Program-made: the position numbers and the translations under genes
The notes under the pieces: model-generated
The model's database searches: none
Seen by the model: only the letters and a program-made list of their open reading frames with translations
Told to the model about the DNA's origin: nothing
Assembly: GCA_963921195.1 (NCBI GenBank)
Contig: OY992540.1
Span: 38,897,890-38,961,889, forward strand
DNA length: 64,000 nucleotides
Reading direction: 5' to 3'
Origin: Pegoplata infirma
Lineage: Eukaryota > Arthropoda > Insecta > Diptera > Anthomyiidae
In this document: positions 56,735 to 64,000 of the stretch, piece after piece
Position numbering within the stretch: position 1 is the stretch's first letter
How the letters are laid out: every line of letters starts with the position of its first letter

Positions 56735-57443
56735 CTTTATGGAGTCCTAGACCGATATTTCAATGAGTTACAAACGAAACGACAAACTTATATATACACT
56801 CAAAAAATTATGTCATTAACTGTTTGTAGTTTATTTAAAAAGTTTTCCGTTTAGTCGTTTTTAAAAGAAAAAACATTTGTTTGATGTTCAGATTTTATTA
56901 ATGACTACTTCAGTCCTTTGTTTCAAAAATAACACACTAAAAAATAAAGACTTTCATTAACATTTAATTTTTAAATTTATTTTTGTTCTGTAAGTAAAAA
57001 CTACTGATTATTCTCTTGATTTTTAATGATTTGTGTAAGTAATTTTTTTTTAAATTGTTGGTATTTTTTAATGAAATATCATTAGTTTTTACCTACAATA
57101 GTCAGTTATTTTTTTGTAGAAAAAAAAAAATCAGAAAATTATTTATAGAAATATAAAAACATGTTTGTATTAAGTGACTTTGGCACGATGGGTAGAGTGT
57201 CTTATTTTTTTCGAATTTGTTGGTAAAAATGAGTGAAAAAAAAGTAATTTTTTAATGTTTAATGTTATTTATTTTAGAAAATTTTGTCAACAGTAGGAAA
57301 TAAATGTTGATGTTTGTTAAAACAAATGAATAATTACTGGGATAGTTTTCAATTGTTTATTCACTGGTTTTAAGTGTGTTTTTAATTTGTTTCTGCCTAC
57401 AAAATATTTTAAGTGTACCCTCTATCACTAAGTGGAGGGTATA
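56735..57443 (-). mobile_element. DINE-like hairpin-end fragment, split by 56797-57415
   Basis: It reads tactttatggagtcctagaccgatatttcaatgagttac ... acaaacttatata, then after the insert taccctctatcactaagtggaggg. It mirrors the fragment at 50627-50707. Confidence 0.7.
56797..57415. mobile_element. CACTCAAAAAATTATG-family element with clean TA duplication
   Basis: The ends are cactcaaaaaattatgtcatt and (inverted) cacttaaaatattttgtagg, flanked by TA at 56795-56796 and 57416-57417. The interrupted DINE-like end is known from other copies (acttatatataccctctatc), so the single TA of the empty site is certain. The 619-bp copy has only part of the tRNA-like unit (57175-57212). TA target duplication suggests Tc1/mariner-type mobilisation. 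Confidence 0.85.
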
Positions 57444-58142
57444 AAAATATCATGAAAAAAATATAATAAAATTTGATAAAAAAAAAAAAATTATGAAAAC
57501 AAAACATTTTGTATGAACCAGAAATGTTTTGTATGAAAAAAAAATTGATGAAAAAAAGAACTGATGAAAAAAAAAATTTTTTGATAAAAAAATTTTTGGA
57601 AAAATTTTTTTGTTTCAAAAAAAAAAAAAAAAAAAATTTTATGAAAAAAAATGTTGGATAAAAATGTTAATAAAAAAAATTTTGATAAAAAAATTTTATG
57701 AAAAAAAAATTTGATGCAAAATAAAATTGATGAAAAAAAAAAATTGATGAAAAAAAAAAATTTTGTTGAAAAATAATTACGTTTTTTATTTTATTCACCA
57801 TCTGGTGAAAAACAATTTTATTCACCAGCAGGTGAGTAAGTATCTATGCTACAAATCGAAGTTGCAAATCCTTTTTGGTTTTAAGAAAATGAAAATAGTA
57901 ATTCTTATTTTCTGTTTTGTTAATCGTTAGTTTATACAGTCAACCTGAGGTTTGACTATAAATTAGACACCAGCCTACAAACATTATCATATTAAAAAAA
58001 TATTTTTTACACTTTGATCACTTAATTTTTTCACCAATATGTTTTTCTGTGTGGTTACTGTAGAAATTTGCATAAAAAGGAAAAAAAAATATATGTATGT
58101 GTGAGCACTTTAAAGTCATACCTTTACTGATATGCAAAGTAT
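57444..58142. repeat. Low-complexity gatgaaaaaaa tract and spacer
   Basis: Positions 57444-57780 repeat tttgatgaaaaaaa units. The remainder carries caccatctggtgaa ... ccagcaggtgagtaa (57788-57836), also seen at 31150 and 47310, and no gene. Confidence 0.55.
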
Positions 58143-58654
58143 ATGAGGCATTCCACACCAACTGTTCCACTACAGAAAAACCATGGTGCTTTCAATGGGA
58201 TATCATTTGCAAAGTATTCGCTCTTAGGGTACTATTTAATAACAAAAATAAAATTTAAGTTTTTTCAAAAAGTGTGCCTTGTAGGCGTGGCCAAATATTG
58301 AAAATATCAAACTTTTTTGCCTGAGTATCTTTACTTCAATATTTATGCAACTTAAATGAAATAGAGTAAGGTCTTCAAGGCAAAAGTTTTTTATAGATTT
58401 TTGTATGCGCTATAGATTAAAAAAATAAAAATTGGAACATTTTCAGAAGAAGTTCTGAATTTTTCAAATTTAAACTTAAACTTTATTTATCAAAAAACAT
58501 GCCGCATTTTTATTTTTTTTTTAATTTTTAAAAAAAAGTGCTTTTCTATCTGTTCTGAAATTTTCAGAGATGTGTTTTGCCTTGTTTTCGAGAAATCAAA
58601 TGTCAAAGACTGCGTGTGCGTATGAGTAATAACAATGCTTAAAAAATATTTTAA

Positions 58655-58893
58655 GAGGCGATGGGAGCGTGAGTGAGTTTTTATTTACGATCACACACGT
58701 TAAAGAAAAAAAACTATTCAAGCACGATATTTTATTTCACTCATGCTCACGTGAACATCGTGACCGTGACTTATTTTTTTCTATTCACGTGTGCGTGAAT
58801 GAGCGTGAGCAAAATAAATATCTTGCGTGACTAAATTATTTCTTTCATGAGCGTGAGTAATCGTTATTAAAAACTCATTTACGATCCCATCTC
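58655..58893. mobile_element. 239-bp hAT-like miniature element, duplication TATTTTAA
   Basis: The ends are gaggcgatgggagcg and (inverted) gagatgggatcg. The exact 8-bp duplication tattttaa is at 58647-58654 and 58894-58901. The whole element is packed with cacg/cgtg words (gagcgtgagc, tcacgtgaac). A relative starts at 20966. Confidence 0.8.
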
Positions 58894-58917
58894 TATTTTA
58901 AATATTGTTTAAGTGTT

Positions 58918-59587
58918 TTTATACCCTCTAACCACAGTATGGGGGTATACTCACTTTGTCATTCCGTTTGTAACGCATAGAACTATCGGTCGGGATCCCA
59001 TAAAGTATATATATTATTGATCTATGATCGATTATAAGTCATTCTATGAATGTCCGTCCGTCCGTCCGTCTGTATAAAGCACGATTCAGTCCAAAATAAA
59101 AGAGCTAGACTCCTGAAAATTGGCACGAATGTGTCTCATAGTCATAGGCCGGTTAAATTCGGAAATGTGTAAAATCGGATAAGGGGCAAAAAAGTTCCCC
59201 CTTAAAGAACTAAAAAAACCTCTATAAAAACGCCATTTTTTACAGCTTTTTTGCATTTTTGTTAAACAAATGAAACCTTTTTATGTCAGAATGAGTTAAA
59301 AGTCATACAGTTAGACCCCGGGGGCTACAAAATATTGTTTTTTTTGCCCCGCCCCCATTTGTGGGCGTGGATTAAAAAAAAACATAACGATTATGAGAAA
59401 ATGGTATAACTAAAGTTTAAAAAGCATAATAAATAATTTAGTTAACATTTATCGCGTTGAGGAAGGTTCCCCCAGCACCCCCACAGAGCCCCTCCCCAAA
59501 AATTCCTCTGAACTTTTTTTATATGTATTTTAACATGTTGGAGGGTATCAAAGATTCGGCAAGGCCGAATTTAACTCTCTCATTTGT
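58918..59587 (+). mobile_element. DINE-like element, subfamily C
   Basis: It runs from taccctctaaccacagtatgggggtatactc through gaatgtccgtccgtccgtccg to ttggagggtatcaaagattcggcaagg. It is close kin of 20003-20755 in the opposite orientation, with a much shorter GTCY array. Confidence 0.8.
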
Positions 59588-59893
59588 TATTACTAATACG
59601 CACACGTTATATACACTATTATTGTATAAAATTAGCGTATTGCAATCTTTGACATTTGATTTCTCGAAAACAATGCAAAGCGCGTCTCTGAAATTGTCAG
59701 AACAGATAGAAAAGCACTTAAAGCTTTATTTAAAAAAATAAAAAAATAACATTGCAGCATGTTTTTTGATAAATAAAGTTTAATTTGAAATTTGAAAAAT
59801 TCAGAACTTTTTCTTAAAAACTTTTCAATTTTTATTTTTTAATCGATAGCCCATACAAAAATCTATTAAAAACTTTTGTCTTAAAGACTACTG

Positions 59894-61701
59894 CACTCAA
59901 AAAAAAAAGTTTGTAAAATTACAAGTAAATGGTCTTGTAATTCTATTTTACTAATATTTTTGTCTTTTTACAAAAATTGTTGTATATTTTATAAAACGAA
60001 AACTACAGATTGCTTTGTAATTTTACTATGATATGTTGGTAAATTTATTTTACAAATTTTTTAGGTAAATTTACAAAAAAGTGAATTATTTTACAAATTA
60101 AAAAAGTATTAAAAGGTGTTTAGTTTTTTTACACAAGAAAACTGTTATTGTACAACAAAATTTTACTTGATGTTATTTAGTCTTTCTACAAAAAAGAAAA
60201 AATATTCAACAATAGGACACGCAAAAATTTTCTAAGTTCAGTTTTTTTTTGCGTTTTAAAGTAAAAATTTTAGTTAAATATAATTTTTTATAAATAAAAA
60301 ATTTCATGAAAAAAATTTTTGGAAATTTTTTAAGTTCCGGACACAAAAATTTTTCAACTAATTGTAAGCTTTAGCAAAAAAAAAAAATGAATTTTTGCAC
60401 CATTTTTTTTGGTAATTTGCGTTAAGTAGAATACCACAATTTCTATGTGTTTTTACTATATAATTGTTTTAGTTTATTTTTTTGTATTTTTACCATTTTT
60501 GTTGGTAATTTTACCATATTTTTTTGGAATTTTTTTTAATTTGGCACCTAAAATGTCAATAAAAAGTTGCCAATTATGAAAAATTAACTTTTTCTTATTT
60601 TAACAGGTACTTAAACATCCAATCTACAATATCCAACAAAAATTTTTTTTAAAATACTTGTGAAAATAATTAAAAATTAAAAAAAAAAAATTTTATTTTT
60701 TGACTAATTTTTCCTGAAAATATAAGAAATTTCTTGTGTAGCCTCCTTCGCAATTCTCATATGTTCTACTTAAGAAAAACGAAATGTCGAAAAAAATAAA
60801 AAAGTGCAGTGTTATACATTAAAAAGTTTGTTAAATGTGTTCAAGTGAAAAAAAAAAAATCATTTCAGGTTGTTGAAGTGCTACTCCAGCTGCCGAAGAA
60901 GGAAAAATAAGATGCACCAATGGAAAAAAACCTTTAAATTTAAAAACAAATATGTAAATAAACCAAATTTTTTGTAAATTTACAAAACAAATATGAAAAT
61001 TTAAAAAACAAAATTGTATACTTACGAAAAAATTTTTAATTTTACAAAAATAAATTAGAAAATTCAAAAACAATATTGTGAATTTACAAATTTTCTGGTT
61101 AAACTACTGTTTTTACGGCAAAAAAATAAGAAAAAATGGTATATATGCAATAAAAATTGTAAATTTACCACTTTTTATTGTAGTTTATGGCAAGTTTTTT
61201 GCCATAAAAAACAGTAGTTTAACCAAACAATTTGTAAATCTACAATTTTGTCTTTTTGATTTTCTACTATGTTTTGTTAATTTACAACTTTTTTTTGTAA
61301 ATTTAAATTTTTTTTGCCAATTTACAATTTTTATTGTAAATATACGTGTTTTTCAATATTTTTTTATGAAAAAACAGTAGTTACACCAAATAATTTGTTA
61401 ATCTACAATTTATTTTTTTCATTTCATATTTTTTCTTTGTAAAATAACAACCTTTTTCTGTAAGTATACAATTTTGTTTTGTAAATTTACCAAATTTTTT
61501 GTAAATTTACCAAAAAAAATGTTCACCTCGAAGTTAACATTTTACAAAAAAAAAATGTAAATTTACATTTTATTTTGTTAAATCAATTTACAAATTATCC
61601 CCGTAACATTACGGGGATTCTTGCTAGTACATATTTTACAAAACCAGCCCCGTAAAATCACGGGGATTTTATGTCATTTTACAAACTTTTTTTTTTGAGT
61701 G
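59894..61701 (+). mobile_element. 1.8-kb CACTCAAAA-ended element, copy 1
   Basis: The ends are cactcaaaaaaaaaagtttg and the inverted same. The flanks are TG at 59892-59893 and 61702-61703. The interior is rich in gtaaatttacaa palindromic words plus a distinctive block agtgctactccagctgccgaag (about 60877) and ccccgtaa...ttacgggg (61600-61615). Copy 2 at 61930-63625 is the same element inverted. Short frames are AT-driven; no transposase is seen. The orientation is arbitrary. Confidence 0.8.
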
Positions 61702-61745
61702 TGTGTTTCATTTAGTTTGCATAAATATTGAAGTAAAGATACTAA

Positions 61746-61886
61746 TATGGAGTTCACACTAGCGACTTTAAACAAGTTGTTTAACAAAACACCAGTAACA
61801 GAATAAAAACGTAATGGATACAGAACAAAGACTTTTTTAAACATCTCACTTTTAAACACTTCAAAACAGCAAGTGTGAACGCCGTA
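61746..61886. mobile_element. 141-bp miniature element with TAA flanks
   Basis: The ends are tatggagttcacac and (inverted) tacggcgttcacac. TAA is at 61743-61745 and 61887-61889, and the joined host reads gatactaaggcaaaaaag as in the other arm (gatactcaggcaaaaaag). It belongs to the same general type as 53572-53701 (ends with a ttcacac core). Confidence 0.7.
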
Positions 61887-61929
61887 TAAGGCAAAAAAGT
61901 TAGATATTTTTAATATTTGATCACGCCTA

Positions 61930-63625
61930 CACTCAAAAAAAAAAGTTTGTAAAATGGCATAAAATCCCCGTGATTTTACAAGGCAGGTTTTGTAAAATAT
62001 GTACTAGCAAGAATCCCCGTAAAGTTACGGGGATAATTTGTAAATTGATTTAACAAAAGAAAATGTAAATTTACAATTTTTTTTTGTAAAATATCATCTT
62101 CGAGGTGAACATTTTTTTTGTAAATTTGCAAAAAATTTGGTAAATTTACAAAACAAAATTGTAAACTTACAGAAAAAGGTTGTTATTTTACAAGGAAAAA
62201 TAGAAAATGAAAAAAATAAATTGTAGATTAACAAATTATTTGGTTAAACTACTGTTTTTTATGCAAAAAACTTGTATATTTACAATAAAAAGTGGTAAAT
62301 TTACAATTTTTATTGTATATGTACCATTTTTTCTTATTTTTTTGCCGTAAAAACAGTAGTTTAACCATAAAATTTGTAAATTTACAATATTGTTTTTGTA
62401 TTTTCTATTTCATTTTTGTAAAATTACAACTTTTTTCGTAAGTATACAATTTAGTTTTTTTAAATTTTCATATTTGTTTTGTAAATTTACAAAAAAATTG
62501 TTTTATTTACATATTGGTTTTGTAAATTTAAAGGTTTTTTCCATTGGTGCATCTTATTTTTCCTTCTTCGGCAGCTGGAGTAGCACTTCAACAACCTGAA
62601 AAGATTTTTTTCACTTGAGCACTTTTAACAAACTTTTTAATGTATAACACTGCACTTTTTTATTTTTTTTTGACATTTCGTTTTTCTTAAGTAGAACATA
62701 TGAGAATTGCGAAGGAGGCTACACAAGAAATTTCTTATATTTTCAGGAAAAATTAGTCAAAAAATAACATTTTTTTTTTGAATTTTTAATTATTTTCACA
62801 AGTATTTTTAAAAAATCGGGAAAAAAATTTTTTGGATATTGTAGATTGGATGTTTAAGTACCAGTTAAAATAAGAAAAATTTGATTTTTCATAATTGGCA
62901 GCTTTCTATTGACATTTCAGGTACCAAATTTAAAAAAAAAATTACCAAAAAAATATGGTAAAATCACCAAAAAAAATGGTAAAAATACAAAAAAAAAAAC
63001 TAGAACAATTATATAGTAGAAACACATAAAAATTGTGGTATTTTACTTAACGCAAATTACCAAAAAAAAATGGTGTAAAAATTATTTATAAAAAATTATT
63101 TTTAACTAAATTTTTTACTCCAAAACGCAAAAAAAAATCTGAACTTAGAAAATTTTTGCGTGTCCTATTGTTGAATAATTAATTTTTTTTTTTAAACAAC
63201 ATTAATTCTAGTAATAAAATAAGTTTTGTAAAATTATATTGGAATTTTGTACTTTTCAATACATACATTTCAAACTGAAAACCTTGTAAACGATCTTAAA
63301 AAAAATGTTTGTAATAAAACATTTTTTTGGTAAAAAGACTAAATAACATCAAGTAAAATTATGTTGTACAATTACAGTTTTCTTGTGTAAAAAAACTAAA
63401 CACCTTGTAATATTTTTTTAATTTGTAAAATAATTTACTTTTTTGTAAATTGACCTAAAAAATTTGTAAAATAAATTTACCAACATACAATAGTAAAATT
63501 ACAAAGCAAACTGTAGTTTTCGTTTTATTAAATATACAACAATTTTTGTAAAAAGACAAAAATATTAGTAAAATAGAATTACAAGACCTTTTACTTGTAA
63601 ATTTACAAACTTTTTTTTTTGAGTG
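61930..63625 (-). mobile_element. 1.7-kb CACTCAAAA-ended element, copy 2, inverted
   Basis: It is the reverse complement of 59894-61701 over its full length with scattered differences. The flanks are TA at 61928-61929 and 63626-63627, and the host arm empty site cgcctacaaggc is visible at 58277-58290 in complement. TA duplication suggests Tc1/mariner-type mobilisation. Confidence 0.85.
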
Positions 63626-63783
63626 TACAAGGCCCACTTTTTGAAAAAACTTAAATTTTATTTTTGTTATTTAATATTATCCTAAGAGCGAATATTTTGC
63701 AAATGATTTCATATTGACACGACACAGCTTTTTTTTTGCTGAACATTTGGTGTGGAATGCCTCATATTCTCTGTACATACTAA

Positions 63784-64000
63784 CAAGGGAAGTATCTCAA
63801 CCCTTATGAACAGATTTATCTGAAACTTAAAATATATAAAAATAAGACGATTTTAAGGTTAGGTTGTGTCGGCTTATCATTCATATCACGGTTTCAAAAT
63901 TTCGTTGTCCCCTTATGAAACAATGTGGAGCTTCTGGAAAATTTCGATATCTTCCGAACTAAAAGGGATATCGTCTGGAGCAAAAATACATGTCGACTTA
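63784..64000. mobile_element. Third copy of the 24424-24965 family, cut by the window end
   Basis: It begins caagggaagtatctcaaccc after taa, and continues aaaatatataaaaataagacg and gtgtcggcttatc, as in the other two copies. Its right end is outside the window. Confidence 0.7.

Larger units (their letters stand above)
58143..63766. mobile_element. Palindromic element ending TATGAGGCATTCCACACCAA, with five inserts
   Basis: The ends are tatgaggcattccacaccaa and the inverted copy at 63740-63766. Left arm 58143-58640 pairs with right arm 59640-59893, 61702-61745, 61887-61929 and 63626-63766 (for example ctatctgttctgaaattttcagag with the complement of 59690-59715). The breaks are four inserts in the right arm or centre plus a small hAT element. 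The terminus resembles that of 28198-32734 (ggcattcca). No transposase frame. Confidence 0.75.

Overview
This is a gene-poor, very AT-rich window from a fly genome. The source is inferred to be a higher dipteran (Schizophora, perhaps a calyptrate fly). The main reason is one interspersed repeat that recurs on both strands: a hairpin end reading taccctc...gagggta, then a conserved block (tatatacttta-tggggtc), a GTCY tetranucleotide array (GTCC/GTCT), and a second end reading taccctccac. That layout matches the mini-me / INE-1 / DINE-1 (non-autonomous Helentron) repeats of Drosophila and other Diptera. I see no housekeeping gene, operon, rRNA, functional tRNA or CRISPR array. Almost all the window is transposable elements inserted into one another.

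Layout. 0-14.1 kb: DINE-like copies, foldback elements, SINE fragments and a 114-bp tandem duplication. 14.2-17.5 kb: one 3.3-kb foldback element with a perfect 9-bp target duplication, holding a 1-kb palindrome and a palindromic minisatellite. 17.5-24.5 kb: more DINE-like copies, one split by an 840-bp element with CACAGTG ends. 24.4-27.4 kb: a DNA element with TTA duplications and a 5'-truncated LINE fragment with an 11-bp duplication. 28.2-32.7 kb: a 4.5-kb palindromic element interrupted by TA-inserting elements, one of which holds a SINE. 33.2-38.3 kb: an element carrying a 4.5-kb CACAGAG-ended element, which carries a nearly intact LINE (reverse transcriptase, RNase H, zinc knuckle). 38.4-39.2 kb: a hAT-like element. 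42.6-44.5 kb: a DINE-like copy split by a 1.48-kb element with a CGCTG duplication; this element contains a probable two-exon coding sequence. 46-47 kb: a hAT element. 50.6-57.4 kb: a nest up to seven levels deep. 58.1-63.8 kb: a palindromic element whose right arm holds two opposed copies of one 1.7-1.8-kb element.

Most interesting. Four elements (18912-19751, 33312-37790, 42843-44321, 51194-56138) share CACAGTG-like heptamer ends, 5-bp target duplications and an inner GGCCAA(AA) box. The box lies about one helical turn (10-14 bp) or two (22-24 bp) inside the heptamer. This resembles Transib transposons and V(D)J recombination signals. The one at 42843-44321 has one short-spaced and one long-spaced end and encloses a probable spliced gene with a good start context, phase-consistent splice sites and a basic GRP...SSRTKRRR tail in another frame.

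Empty-site paralogues in the same window allow several insertions to be read directly, so the order of events is well supported. Family names rest on termini, target duplications and structure, not on database searches.
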